From an uncultured Paraprevotella sp. (lineage in GTDB: Bacteria; Bacteroidota; Bacteroidia; Bacteroidales; Bacteroidaceae), in assembly GCA_944321365.1 (NCBI GenBank), contig CALULA010000005.1, positions 62,001 through 126,000 on the forward strand: 64,000 bases of DNA. The letters run 5' to 3'. Below the pieces are notes generated by a model that was not told the origin of the DNA, made no database searches, and saw only the letters and a list, made by a program, of their open reading frames with translations. Made by a program: the position numbers and the translations under genes. Shown here one piece after another: positions 34,175-42,405 of this stretch. The first letter of the stretch is position 1, and each line of letters begins with the position of its first letter.

Positions 34175-34738
34175 ATGAAACATTTGATTGTAGGCTTGGG
34201 CAACATCGGAAGCGAATACGACGGAACCCGCCACAATATAGGTTTTAGAGTGTTGGACGCCTTGGCCAAGGCGTCCAATCTTGTTTTTGAGGACAAACGC
34301 TACGGTGCCGTCACCACCCTGTCGCTCAAAGGACAGCAGCTGTTGCTGCTCAAGCCATCCACATACATGAACCTGAGCGGGAACGCCGTAAGATACTGGA
34401 TGAACAAAGAAAACATCCCCCTGGAGCGCATACTGATTGTGGCAGACGACCTGTCTCTGCCCTTCGGTGCCCTGCGCATGAAGCCGGGAGGGAGCGACGG
34501 CGGACACAACGGACTGAAAAACATCGCCTCCGTACTGGGCACACAGACCTATGCGCGGCTGCGCTTCGGCATAGGCAACGACTTCCCAAGAGGCGGGCAG
34601 ATAGACTACGTGCTGGGGCAATTTACAGACGAAGACTTGAAAAGCATGGACGAGCGTGTAGGGCTGGCCTGCGAGATGATCAAGAGCTTCTCTCTGGCCG
34701 GCATACAGATAACCATGAACCAGTACAACAGAAAATAA
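34175..34738 (+). CDS. pth: Peptidyl-tRNA hydrolase
   Basis: A 187-residue enzyme that frees tRNA from peptidyl-tRNA dropped by ribosomes. The conserved [21 protein letters not shown] contains the catalytic His (about residue 22); [18 protein letters not shown] and [12 protein letters not shown] complete the active site. It belongs to the rplY-pth-S4 operon. Confidence 0.95.
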   Translation: MKHLIVGLGNIGSEYDGTRHNIGFRVLDALAKASNLVFEDKRYGAVTTLSLKGQQLLLLKPSTYMNLSGNAVRYWMNKENIPLERILIVADDLSLPFGALRMKPGGSDGGHNGLKNIASVLGTQTYARLRFGIGNDFPRGGQIDYVLGQFTDEDLKSMDERVGLACEMIKSFSLAGIQITMNQYNRK

Positions 34739-34744
34739 GAAAGC

Positions 34745-35185
34745 ATGGGCGAAGCAAGATTAGACAAATGGCTTTGGGCGGCCCGCATCTTCAAGACACG
34801 CACTCTGGCTGCAGCCGCATGCAAGAAAGGTCAGGTGTCCATGAACGGCACTTGCCTGAAACCCTCGCGCACCATCAAAGCAGGCGACATCATAGAAGTG
34901 CGCAAGCCGCCGGTCACTTATTCATTCAAAGTAAAGCAAACAATAGAAAAACGGGTGGGTGCAAAGCTCCTTCCCGACATTCTGGAAAATGTCACACCTC
35001 CCGAACAATACGAACTGCTGGAGATGAACCGCCTGAGCGGATTCGTCAACCGCGCGAAAGGAACAGGAAGGCCTACCAAGAAGGACCGCCGCAACCTGGA
35101 GGCATTCACCGCCCCTGAGTTCCTGGACGATCTTCTGTTCGACTTCGACATGGATGACAACAACGACGGAGGGGAAGAGGATTAA
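34745..35185 (+). CDS. S4-domain RNA-binding protein (HslR-like)
   Basis: A 146-residue protein with an N-terminal S4 domain (ARLDKWLWAARIFKTRTLAAAACKKGQV) as in Hsp15/HslR, which recycles 50S subunits carrying stalled peptidyl-tRNA. The C-terminal part is charged, with GRPTKKDRRNLEAF, and ends acidic. It follows pth by 6 bases; with peptidyl-tRNA hydrolase this makes a plausible stalled-ribosome handling operon. Confidence 0.85.
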   Translation: MGEARLDKWLWAARIFKTRTLAAAACKKGQVSMNGTCLKPSRTIKAGDIIEVRKPPVTYSFKVKQTIEKRVGAKLLPDILENVTPPEQYELLEMNRLSGFVNRAKGTGRPTKKDRRNLEAFTAPEFLDDLLFDFDMDDNNDGGEED

Positions 35186-35215
35186 CCCTCTCCCCCTCCG
35201 TCGCTTACCGGACCA

Positions 35216-36445
35216 TTATGCATAACGGGCCGCAGTCAGTTCGGCAATCTTCACCACAGTCATCATGGCTTTTTCCATACTCTGCACCGGAACAAATTCA
35301 TTACGGCCGTGGAAATTAAGCCCACCGGCAAATATATTCGGACAAGGCAGCCCCTTGAACGACAGCTGCGCACCATCCGTACCTCCCCTGATCGCCTGAA
35401 TACGGCACGCCACCCCAACGGCTTCCATCGCCTCACGGGCAATATCAATGATGTACATCATCGGTTCTATCCGTTCACGCATATTGTAATACTGGTCATT
35501 TAGCTCCAACGTCACGGTGCCCGCTCCGTAAATTCCGTTCAACCGTTCAGCCACCTGCTGCATAAAGGCCTTACGCTCCTCGAACTTCCGGCGATCGTGA
35601 TCGCGGACAATATAATTAAGCACAGTCTCTTCCACCGTTCCTTTCATCCCCGTAAGATGATAAAATCCTTCGTAACCCTCCGTTGACTCAGGCGTTTCCT
35701 CAGCCGGCAACATCCGGACAAACTCGGCAGCCACGCGCATGGAATTCAACATCTTGCCCTTAGCATACCCCGGATGAACATTCAGTCCCTTCACGGTCAC
35801 CCGCGCTCCTGCCGCATTGAAGTTCTCAAATTCCAGTTCTCCCACTTCACCGCCGTCCATCGTATAGGCCCACGCACACCCGAACTTCTTCACATCAAAC
35901 AAATGTGCTCCCCTGCCAATCTCCTCATCCGGATTGAAACCCACGCGGATTTTGCCGTGCTTGATTTCCGGATGACGCATAAGATAAACCATTGCCTGCA
36001 CAATCTCGGCTATACCGGCCTTGTCATCCGCTCCCAGCAAAGTGTGCCCATCCGTCACAATCAAATCCTCACCCACATGATCCGACAACTCCGGAAATTG
36101 CCTCGGCGAGGTCACTATCCCGTCAGCAGCCGACAAAACGATATCGCCGCCGTCATAACGCTCCACAATGCGGGGCCTCACACCATGCCCACTACAGTCA
36201 GGCGAGGTGTCGATATGGGCAATAAAGCCGATCACAGGCACCTGTTTATCCGTATTAGACGGCAATGTAGCATACAAATATCCGTGTTCATCCAATGAGA
36301 CATCTTCCAATCCGACCTCTATCAACTCCTGTTCCAGATAACGGGCAAAGGTCATCTGCTTCTCCGTACTGGGACACCCGCCGCCTTCTTCGCTGGACTG
36401 AGTGTCAAAACTCACATACTTCAAAAATCGTTCTACCAGTTCCAT
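35216..36445 (-). CDS. pepT: Peptidase T (tripeptide aminopeptidase)
   Basis: A 409-residue M20B zinc peptidase that removes N-terminal residues from tripeptides. Metal ligands and catalytic residues appear in [23 protein letters not shown] and [10 protein letters not shown]; the lid domain carries [14 protein letters not shown] 36445 ([15 protein letters not shown]) fits the family; an upstream ATG at 36505 would add an odd hydrophobic stretch. It converges with the rplY operon. Confidence 0.93.
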   Translation of the reverse strand: MELVERFLKYVSFDTQSSEEGGGCPSTEKQMTFARYLEQELIEVGLEDVSLDEHGYLYATLPSNTDKQVPVIGFIAHIDTSPDCSGHGVRPRIVERYDGGDIVLSAADGIVTSPRQFPELSDHVGEDLIVTDGHTLLGADDKAGIAEIVQAMVYLMRHPEIKHGKIRVGFNPDEEIGRGAHLFDVKKFGCAWAYTMDGGEVGELEFENFNAAGARVTVKGLNVHPGYAKGKMLNSMRVAAEFVRMLPAEETPESTEGYEGFYHLTGMKGTVEETVLNYIVRDHDRRKFEERKAFMQQVAERLNGIYGAGTVTLELNDQYYNMRERIEPMMYIIDIAREAMEAVGVACRIQAIRGGTDGAQLSFKGLPCPNIFAGGLNFHGRNEFVPVQSMEKAMMTVVKIAELTAARYA

Positions 36446-36691
36446 AAACCCCAATAATAATATGATTGCTTCCGTAAAATTAAACATTCCGACGAAGCTA
36501 TGCAAACAAGAACACAGGTTTTAGCCACTTTTTTCATTCCATACAGTCATTGCCCCAATCCGTTCACCATCTTTGTCATCCTACAGAAAAGACAAATGAG
36601 AACCAGACTGACTGAAAACATCTTTTGCAAAATATTATCCACCGTCACCATATTCTCACAAAAAAGCAATCCAAATGTCACAAAGAAAAAC

Positions 36692-36699
36692 TATCTTTG
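36692..36699 (+). promoter_or_regulatory. -7 promoter element for the LpxH-like gene
   Basis: TATCTTTG lies 26 bases before ATG 36726 and inside a longer open frame, which supports the downstream start. Confidence 0.6.
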
Positions 36700-36725
36700 C
36701 TCTGTCATTCAGAAACAAAAGGCCC

Positions 36726-37529
36726 ATGACACAAAGAAAACATTACCATACCATCGTAGTATCAGACATTCATCTGGGCACATCGCACTCCAAGACAGAA
36801 CAAGTCAGTCTCTTTCTCAGCAACGTGGATTGCGACCGTCTGATTCTGAACGGTGACATCATTGACGGATGGCATCTGAAAAAAAGCGGAGCAAAAAAAT
36901 GGCAGGCAAAGCACACCCGCTTCTTCAAGATTCTGATGAGGATGATGGAACGTCAAGGTACAGAAGTAATCTACATCCGGGGAAACCATGACGACTTTCT
37001 GGACAACCTCGCCCCCCTCCACTTTTCTAATATCAGCATCGTACGGGACTACGAATTGGAAAGCGGCGGCAAGCGGTTCTTCGTCACACATGGCGACATA
37101 TTCGACCGCGTGACGACCCAAATGCGATGGCTGGCCAAGCTGGGCGACATAGGCTACACCGTACTGCTGAACTTCAACAACTTCTACAACCGCTACCGCG
37201 CGTGGCGGGGAAAGCCCTACTACTCCCTGTCACAGCAAGTCAAGCAGAAAGTGAAATCAGCCGTCAACTACATCTCCGAATTCGAACACACACTGGCAGA
37301 GTTCGCCAAAGCACGCAAATACGACGGCATCATCTGCGGGCACATCCACCATCCTGACAATACAGTATACGACGGCATACGCTACCTGAATTCCGGGGAC
37401 TGGGTGGAGACTCTTTCGGCTTTGACTGAAGACGAGAACGGGAAATGGGATATCGTCTACTACAACGACATCGCAGACCGTCTGAATAAAAACGATTCCG
37501 ATAGTGCTCAACTTACACAGATTTCATGA
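36726..37529 (+). CDS. UDP-2,3-diacylglucosamine diphosphatase-like metallophosphoesterase
   Basis: A 267-residue calcineurin-type phosphoesterase. The motifs VSDIHLG, LNGDIIDGW, GNHDDFLD, THGDIFD and CGHIHHPD supply the two-metal site. Bacteroidales proteins of this type are annotated as LpxH-like enzymes that hydrolyse UDP-2,3-diacylglucosamine in lipid A synthesis; the exact substrate is inferred. The C-terminal end overlaps the following glycosyltransferase gene by four bases (ATGA), so the two are translationally coupled. Confidence 0.78.
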   Translation: MTQRKHYHTIVVSDIHLGTSHSKTEQVSLFLSNVDCDRLILNGDIIDGWHLKKSGAKKWQAKHTRFFKILMRMMERQGTEVIYIRGNHDDFLDNLAPLHFSNISIVRDYELESGGKRFFVTHGDIFDRVTTQMRWLAKLGDIGYTVLLNFNNFYNRYRAWRGKPYYSLSQQVKQKVKSAVNYISEFEHTLAEFAKARKYDGIICGHIHHPDNTVYDGIRYLNSGDWVETLSALTEDENGKWDIVYYNDIADRLNKNDSDSAQLTQIS

Positions 37530-38674
37530 AATTTCTATTCATCGTACAAGGAGAAGGCAGAGGACATCTCACACAAGCCCTCACACTGGAAGAACACCTC
37601 CGGCAAAAAGGCCATGAAGTAGTAGAAGTATTGGTAGGAAAAAGCCAGGCAAGAGAACTTCCAGACTTCTTCCGCCAACGATTAAAGGCCCCTTTACAGC
37701 GTTTTGAAAGCCCCAACTTCCTGCCCACTCCTACCAACCGTAGAAACAATTTAAGCAGAAGCATCTTATACAACCTAGGTAGACTACCTTCATTCGCGCG
37801 CAGCATCGCCTTCATCAATCAAAGAATCAAGGCAACCGGAGCGGAAGTTGTAGTTAACTTCTATGAACTGCTGACCGGATTGACCTACCTGTTCTGCCGC
37901 CCTCAAGCCACCCAAGTCTGTATAGGACACCAATACCTGTTTCTGCATAAAGACTTTTGTTTTCCGTCCGTCAACATGCCATCGCTCATTCTGCTGAAAA
38001 CATTCACCCGAATGACCTCAATAGGTTCCGACCATATGCTGGCACTCTCTTTCCGCCACATGCCCGATGACTTCCGTCACCGTATCTATGTTGTTCCTCC
38101 ACTGCTCAGAAAAGAAGTTCTGCAACACTCCACATCACAAGGAAACTACATACATGGCTACATGGTCAACTCCGGCTTCTCCAGCCAAGTATTGGAATGG
38201 CACAAAAAGCGACCGGACATTCCCCTCCGTTTCTTCTGGGACCGCAAAGACGAAACTACCACAAAACAAGTAGATGAAACACTCAGTTTTCATCCATTGG
38301 ACGACACGACATTTCTGAAACAGATGAGCGGTTGTCTTGCCTATGCCAGTACAGCCGGATTCGAATCCGTATGCGAAGCCATGTATATGGGCAAACCTAT
38401 CCTGATGGTTCCGGCCCACATCGAACAGGAATGCAACGCCTATGACGCAATGTGCTCCGGAGCGGGAATCATCTCCGACTCTTTCAGCCTGGACCGCCTG
38501 CTGGACTTCAGCCGGAAATTCAAACCAGACAGCAAATTTGTATTCTGGGCAAACAATACAGACTTATTAATCGACAGACTCCTTCAGCTTTCCGAACCGA
38601 CAGAAAGCTCTCTGCTCTGGAAAAGAATCCGACTGCAACTGCGAAAATACAAAATGGCATTATCTAAAGAATAG
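37526..38674 (+). CDS. MurG-like glycosyltransferase, GT-B fold
   Basis: A 382-residue protein. The N terminus MKFLFIVQGEGRGHLTQAL is a glycine-rich GT-B start, and the C-terminal donor-site motif (ASTAGFESVCEAMYMGKPILMVP) resembles MurG and GT28-like enzymes. The acceptor is unknown. Coupling to an LpxH-like hydrolase suggests a lipid or envelope glycolipid substrate, which is inference. No signal peptide is present, so it acts at the cytoplasmic face. Confidence 0.75.
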   Translation: MKFLFIVQGEGRGHLTQALTLEEHLRQKGHEVVEVLVGKSQARELPDFFRQRLKAPLQRFESPNFLPTPTNRRNNLSRSILYNLGRLPSFARSIAFINQRIKATGAEVVVNFYELLTGLTYLFCRPQATQVCIGHQYLFLHKDFCFPSVNMPSLILLKTFTRMTSIGSDHMLALSFRHMPDDFRHRIYVVPPLLRKEVLQHSTSQGNYIHGYMVNSGFSSQVLEWHKKRPDIPLRFFWDRKDETTTKQVDETLSFHPLDDTTFLKQMSGCLAYASTAGFESVCEAMYMGKPILMVPAHIEQECNAYDAMCSGAGIISDSFSLDRLLDFSRKFKPDSKFVFWANNTDLLIDRLLQLSEPTESSLLWKRIRLQLRKYKMALSKE

Positions 38675-38697
38675 CCTTACAAGGAGCAATTCCCAAC

Positions 38698-38761
38698 TAA
38701 AAACTTATACATATTGCAGGCATATAAAAAAATGTATCTCTTAAGAAGAGATACATCATTG
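38698..38761 (-). CDS. Possible tiny hydrophobic peptide, 20 residues
   Basis: On the minus strand an ATG ATG TAT run opens a 20-codon frame that begins MMYLFLRDTFF, ends with TAG, and is hydrophobic. It overlaps the terminator-like hairpin at 38732-38756. Its MYLFLRD part is repeated in a second tiny frame at 38920 on the other strand. Translation is unproven. Confidence 0.15.
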
Positions 38762-38778
38762 GAATAAAAAACCTTCTT
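38725..38778 (-). ncRNA. Candidate short RNA with promoter and terminator
   Basis: A well-matched minus-strand promoter (TTTG at 38813-38816, a 20-base spacer, TATCTTTG at 38785-38792) is followed within 30-55 bases by a perfect hairpin (arms 38732-38742 and 38746-38756, 3-base loop) and seven T residues. The region is also enclosed by TGCAGGC (38715-38721) and GCCTGCA (38780-38786). This would make an RNA of about 50-60 bases. No such RNA is known to me. Confidence 0.4.
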
Positions 38779-38784
38779 CGCCTG

Positions 38785-38816
38785 CAAAGATAAAGATAAT
38801 AAGGCAAATGACCAAA
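38785..38816 (-). promoter_or_regulatory. Minus-strand promoter in a non-coding region
   Basis: Read on the minus strand: TTTG, a 20-base spacer and TATCTTTG, a full match to the Bacteroidota consensus. No gene of normal size follows it. Confidence 0.6.
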
Positions 38817-38919
38817 TCCGCCTCACATTTTTTTTGTAACAAATTACCTTGTTTTGTTTATAAGACAAGACAGACATCCTCTTATATTTAACTATATTAC
38901 AACAAATTAAAAACAGACA

Positions 38920-38961
38920 ATGTATCTCTTCTTAAGAGATAAACCACGCAAGCGAGCGTAG
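38920..38961 (+). CDS. Possible tiny peptide, 13 residues
   Basis: An ATG to TAG frame encodes MYLFLRDKPRKRA. The first 22 bases equal the minus-strand copy at 38735-38756, so the two sites are inverted repeats about 165 bp apart. The bases fold into a hairpin (stem ATCTCTT/AAGAGAT), so this may be an RNA structure and not a coding frame. Confidence 0.15.
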   Translation: MYLFLRDKPRKRA

Positions 38962-39003
38962 GGAATAAAAATGTTTTTCATTATTGAAATTAGGTTAATG
39001 TGA

Positions 39004-39044
39004 GGGCAGCTGTCTCGTGAGAGACGGCTGTCTTTATTTATAGT
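39004..39044 (+). terminator. Terminator-like hairpin in the non-coding region
   Basis: The arms GGCAGCTGTCTC and GAGACGGCTGTC pair over 12 bp with two G-U pairs around the loop GTGA, and are followed by TTTATTTAT. It may end a plus-strand RNA that starts near 38900. A ten-codon frame (38971-39003) ends immediately before it. Confidence 0.6.
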
Positions 39045-39093
39045 CGCACAAAATCCGAAAAAAACAGACTCTAAAGAATACCTATTATAAACA

Positions 39094-39137
39094 AAGGAAG
39101 GAAGACTCTTGCACATAAGAATCTTCCTTCCTTCTCT
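39094..39137 (-). terminator. Terminator of the tRNA-Arg gene
   Basis: A long stem pairs AAGGAAGGAAGACTCTT with AAGAATCTTCCTTCCTT (one mismatch), directly downstream of the tRNA on the minus strand and followed by T-rich sequence. Confidence 0.75.
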
Positions 39138-39140
39138 TTG

Positions 39141-39214
39141 TGACCCCGGAGGGATTCTAACCCTCGACCTTCAGAACCGGAATCTGACGCTCTATACAGC
39201 TAAGCTACGGAGCC
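39141..39214 (-). tRNA. tRNA-Arg (anticodon CCG)
   Basis: The minus strand folds as a 74-base tRNA: acceptor GGCTCCG paired with CGGGGTC (G-U and U-G wobbles), D arm GCTTAGCTGTATAGAGC, anticodon arm TCAGA-TTCCGGT-TCTGA with anticodon CCG (reads CGG), variable loop, T arm GAGGG-TTAGAAT-CCCTC, discriminator A. The T loop reads TTAGAAT, where TTCGAAT/TTCAAAT is usual. CCA is not encoded. Confidence 0.92.
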
Positions 39215-39345
39215 GTTAAAACTGATGCAAAAGTAAGAAAAAAAATAGAACCAAACAACAGTAAGCGGAAAATTCATCAGAAAAATAAAATTATCACAAC
39301 GACACAAAAAGCACTTTATTTACTTCCACTTTAACAAAAATGCAC

Positions 39346-39353
39346 TATCTTTG
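39346..39353 (+). promoter_or_regulatory. -7 promoter element for asnA
   Basis: TATCTTTG lies 39 bases before ATG 39393 and overlaps the start of a longer open frame, so the downstream ATG is the likely start. Confidence 0.6.
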
Positions 39354-39392
39354 CAGAACACTTTGCGCAACATCAATAAATACGATAAGACA

Positions 39393-40433
39393 ATGAGTCA
39401 TCTAATTAAACCGAAAAACTATCACTCTGCTCTTGATCTGCAGCAAACAGAGATAGCCATAAAGAAGATAAAAGACTTCTTCCTGAGCAGCATTTCATCG
39501 GAACTACGGCTACGACGGGTTACAGCTCCCTTATTCGTTCTCAAAGGATTAGGCATGAACGACGACCTGAATGGCGTGGAAAGGCCCGTCACATTCCCCA
39601 TTAAAGATATGAACGAAGCTCAAGCTGAGGTCGTGCATTCACTCGCAAAATGGAAACGGGTGACGCTGGCCGAGTATAAAGTAGAGCCGGGATATGGCAT
39701 CATTACCGACATGAATGCCATACGGGCCGACGAAGAAATGGACAATCTGCACTCTTTATATGTAGACCAATGGGACTGGGAACGAGTCATGCCGGAGAAT
39801 TGCCGCAACACGGAGTACCTGAAAAAGATTGTGCGACGCATTTATAACGCCATACTGCGCACCGAGTTTTTCATCTGCGAAACCTATCCACAACTGAAGG
39901 CTTTCTTACCGGAAGACCTCCATTTCATCCATGCCGAGGAGCTTCTGCAACGTTACCCGACCCTGTCGCCCAAAGAACGGGAGGATGCCATCTGCAAGGA
40001 ATATGGTGCCGTGTTCATCATCGGTATCGGCGGCAAGCTGAGCGACGGAAAGGAACACGACCTTCGCGCCCCCGATTATGACGACTACTCCACAGTGGAT
40101 GAGTCCACCGGACAAGCCGGACTGAACGGTGATCTGATGATATGGTATCCTATACTGGAACGCGCTGTGGAACTGTCCTCCATGGGCATACGGGTGAATC
40201 CTGAAGCGCTGCGACGCCAACTGAAATCCAGCGGAAAGGAAGAGCGGTTAAACTTGTACTTCCACAAGAGACTGCTGGAGGGCACACTGCCGCAATCTGT
40301 CGGCGGAGGCATTGGTCAAAGTCGGCTATGCATGATTCTGTTGCACAAAGCACACGTGGGAGAGACACAGTCGAGCATCTGGCCGGAGGACATGCGTGAG
40401 GCTTGTAAAGCCATCGGCATGCAGCTGATTTGA
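39393..40433 (+). CDS. asnA: Aspartate-ammonia ligase (asparagine synthetase A)
   Basis: A 346-residue class II aminoacyl-tRNA-synthetase-like enzyme that makes asparagine from aspartate, ammonia and ATP. Landmarks are RVTAPLFVLKGLGMNDDLNGVERPV, WKRVTLAEY, MNAIRADEEMDNLHSLYVDQWDWE, NGDLMIWYPILERAVELSSMG and GGGIGQSRLCMILL. E. coli AsnA has 330 residues. It is a single gene with its own promoter and a strong terminator. Confidence 0.96.
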   Translation: MSHLIKPKNYHSALDLQQTEIAIKKIKDFFLSSISSELRLRRVTAPLFVLKGLGMNDDLNGVERPVTFPIKDMNEAQAEVVHSLAKWKRVTLAEYKVEPGYGIITDMNAIRADEEMDNLHSLYVDQWDWERVMPENCRNTEYLKKIVRRIYNAILRTEFFICETYPQLKAFLPEDLHFIHAEELLQRYPTLSPKEREDAICKEYGAVFIIGIGGKLSDGKEHDLRAPDYDDYSTVDESTGQAGLNGDLMIWYPILERAVELSSMGIRVNPEALRRQLKSSGKEERLNLYFHKRLLEGTLPQSVGGGIGQSRLCMILLHKAHVGETQSSIWPEDMREACKAIGMQLI

Positions 40434-40501
40434 TGTAATTCGAGATTGGGAAAAGAGCCGAATTTCGCTCTTTGTCACATAAAAGATTTCTTGTTTTCAG
40501 C

Positions 40502-40542
40502 CAGCCGCCCTGCACTTGCTTAGTGCAGGGCGGCTGTTTTTT
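40502..40542 (+). terminator. Terminator of asnA
   Basis: The arms CAGCCGCCCTGCAC (40502-40515) and GTGCAGGGCGGCTG (40523-40536) pair perfectly and are followed by six T residues. Confidence 0.92.
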
Positions 40543-40638
40543 CAGGCTTCAGGAGGCATACATCTGCCCCGCACGGAAAAATCTACGCAACCGACCTCCG
40601 GTGTTCTGCGGGGCATACCAATAAAACAACCGGCACAC

Positions 40639-41727
40639 TCACTTCTTCACAAAGCCCACTTTCAGATTCAATTTCAAATAATATAACCGGTTCTCACGCT
40701 CCAAATAACCATACTTGTCTTTTTCCGGCGAGCCCTTTTCCAGTCGGGTGTGCGAAAAAAGGAAGTCGGCAAATACCTGACGCTCCATCTTAGTGTAAGC
40801 CAACAAGCCTCCCGCAGCGTCCACCATCACAAAACCCGAAACGGCAGACTCGCGTCCGTCATAGATCTTTGCCGGACGCATCCCCAGGGCCAAAGCCAAA
40901 AGAAATTCTTTCACCTTATGACGGTAATAAGCGTGCCTGCGAATCAGCTCCTCCTTTATCTTCAACGGATTGCGACTCTCAATGATATCCGTCAGTTCGG
41001 CCACACGACTGACATTATCCAGATACAACACACGCACCATCTCACCCAACACACGCCCGAAGTTCAGGTCTATCAGACTAAGGTTGCTGCGGAAAATCTT
41101 ATCAGCCACGTCACTGTATTTCAACATGCCGCCCAGACTCTCGATATACATCATGCGGCGTCCCACATCGGCAACATTATCCGGCTGGTCCGTGAAATTA
41201 ATCTTGCTCACCGTCGGCTGTGAGAAACGCGCCCCCGTCTGCTCAAACTTCAGATTGCTTGTCCGCCCACCGTCCAGTAACAGATCCATGCCGCACAGAC
41301 GCGAGTAAATACGGAATCCCATACGGGGAAAAGCCTCATCGCAGAAAGTGATGTAGAAATCCGTCCGGTCATCCGTACGGGCTTCCATATCATAAATCCT
41401 CAAGGCGTCCAGAAACTCTTCCACGCCCGCCGGTGCCTCTACCTCCTGTTCGTGGCACTGACTAAGAGCTTTCAACAGCAAATCGGCCACAAAGGCGAAA
41501 TCCTCCCGCGGAAAACACTCGTCCATGTGCTCCCCCTTCACCCGGATCTCATCCTTCTTCACCACATACTGACGTGGCCCGTCGTGTTCCTGACGGGAGA
41601 CCATCGCCACGGGCAAGACCTTTCCCGAACGCTTCCCGTCGGCATCACCCAAAGCCAGTTCCCCCTGAGCCAGAAGAGTGAAGAACACATACAACTCATT
41701 CCATTCCCTGCGTGTAGCTGTCAACAT
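40639..41727 (-). CDS. HpaII-family restriction endonuclease, no partner methyltransferase seen
   Basis: A 362-residue protein resembling R.HpaII (RE_HpaII family), which cuts C^CGG. The N terminus REWNELYVFFTLLAQGELALGD, the segment KFEQTGARFSQPTVSKIN and the C-terminal KVKEFLLALALGMRPAKIYDGRES with YLKLNLKVGF agree with my memory of the family. The catalytic residues cannot be assigned from sequence alone. It has its own promoter. No cytosine methyltransferase gene occurs in this 64-kb window, and CCGG sites are common here, so the host DNA must be protected elsewhere, or the enzyme is inactive, differently specific, or not a host-DNA nuclease. Confidence 0.7.
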   Translation of the reverse strand: MLTATRREWNELYVFFTLLAQGELALGDADGKRSGKVLPVAMVSRQEHDGPRQYVVKKDEIRVKGEHMDECFPREDFAFVADLLLKALSQCHEQEVEAPAGVEEFLDALRIYDMEARTDDRTDFYITFCDEAFPRMGFRIYSRLCGMDLLLDGGRTSNLKFEQTGARFSQPTVSKINFTDQPDNVADVGRRMMYIESLGGMLKYSDVADKIFRSNLSLIDLNFGRVLGEMVRVLYLDNVSRVAELTDIIESRNPLKIKEELIRRHAYYRHKVKEFLLALALGMRPAKIYDGRESAVSGFVMVDAAGGLLAYTKMERQVFADFLFSHTRLEKGSPEKDKYGYLERENRLYYLKLNLKVGFVKK

Positions 41728-41766
41728 AGTCTATTCTGTTTTTAAGATGATATATCATTCTGCCTG

Positions 41767-41797
41767 CAAAGGTAAGTATTCGGAAGCATTCTGCAAA
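41767..41797 (-). promoter_or_regulatory. Promoter of the HpaII-family gene
   Basis: On the minus strand TTTG (41794-41797), a 19-base spacer and TACCTTTG (41767-41774) match the consensus. The -33 box overlaps a degenerate unit of array E. Confidence 0.65.
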
Positions 41798-41835
41798 ACA
41801 AGCCGGTCATCCTCGTACAAGACAGCCGGGCGTTT

Positions 41836-41885
41836 TGCGCAAAACGTCCGGCTGTCTTGCGCAAAGTCATCGGAAATGTTGCGCA
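41836..41885. repeat. 22-bp-period TTGCGCAA array E (3 cores, 2 more degenerate)
   Basis: TGCGCA occurs at 41836, 41858 and 41880, exactly 22 bp apart. Degenerate units can be seen at the same period at 41814 (CGTACA) and 41792 (TGCAAA). The array lies 33 bases after the phosphatase gene and next to the promoter of the HpaII-family gene. Confidence 0.8.
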
Positions 41886-41917
41886 AGAAAAACACGGCTC
41901 ATGAAGGGCACAGATTT

Positions 41918-42403
41918 TCACGAAGCCGGACAGCACCGTTCGAGCAGACCGGCACAGGCATCTTCCAGAATGTCGAGCACATTCTCAAAGCCTGAAGCAC
42001 CGCCATAATAAGGGTCGGGCACGTGGTCCGCCACCTTGATACGGCAATAATCTGTCATACGCACCACCTTACGCTCTTCCTCCAGCCCCGGAGCCAAGTC
42101 ACGCAAGCGGCTGATGTTGCGGTCGTCCATCCCCACAATCAGATCGAAACTGAAAAAGTCTTCATAGCACACGGGGCGCGACAGATGGGTGATGTGATAG
42201 CCCCGACGAGCCGCATGGGCACGCATCCGCGCGTCGGCCTCCTCTCCTTGGTGATAGTCAATCAGTCCGGCAGAATCAAGCAGAAACTCATCGCTGCGTC
42301 CGGCAGCTTCCACTTGCCTGCGCATGATTTCTTCCGCCGCCGGGGAACGGCAGATGTTCCCCAGGCAGACGAAGAGAATTTTCTTTTTGTCCGCACGTTC
42401 CAT
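41918..42403 (-). CDS. Low-molecular-weight protein-tyrosine phosphatase
   Basis: A 161-residue LMW-PTP. The P-loop is CLGNICRS with catalytic Cys13 and Arg19; the general acid Asp is in DPYYGG near residue 128. In other bacteria such enzymes dephosphorylate tyrosine kinases of capsule systems; none is nearby. The start at 42403 (MERADKKK) follows the lipoprotein stop; an ATG at 42412 would overlap it. It is the last gene of a six-gene minus-strand operon. Confidence 0.9.
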   Translation of the reverse strand: MERADKKKILFVCLGNICRSPAAEEIMRRQVEAAGRSDEFLLDSAGLIDYHQGEEADARMRAHAARRGYHITHLSRPVCYEDFFSFDLIVGMDDRNISRLRDLAPGLEEERKVVRMTDYCRIKVADHVPDPYYGGASGFENVLDILEDACAGLLERCCPAS

Positions 42404-42405
42404 GT

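Noticed and set aside
38677..38877. 66-codon minus-strand protein at 38.7-38.9 kb
   Set aside because: The frame starts upstream of the consensus promoter at 38785-38816 and runs through the hairpin and T-run, so it does not fit the transcription signals; composition is low-complexity.
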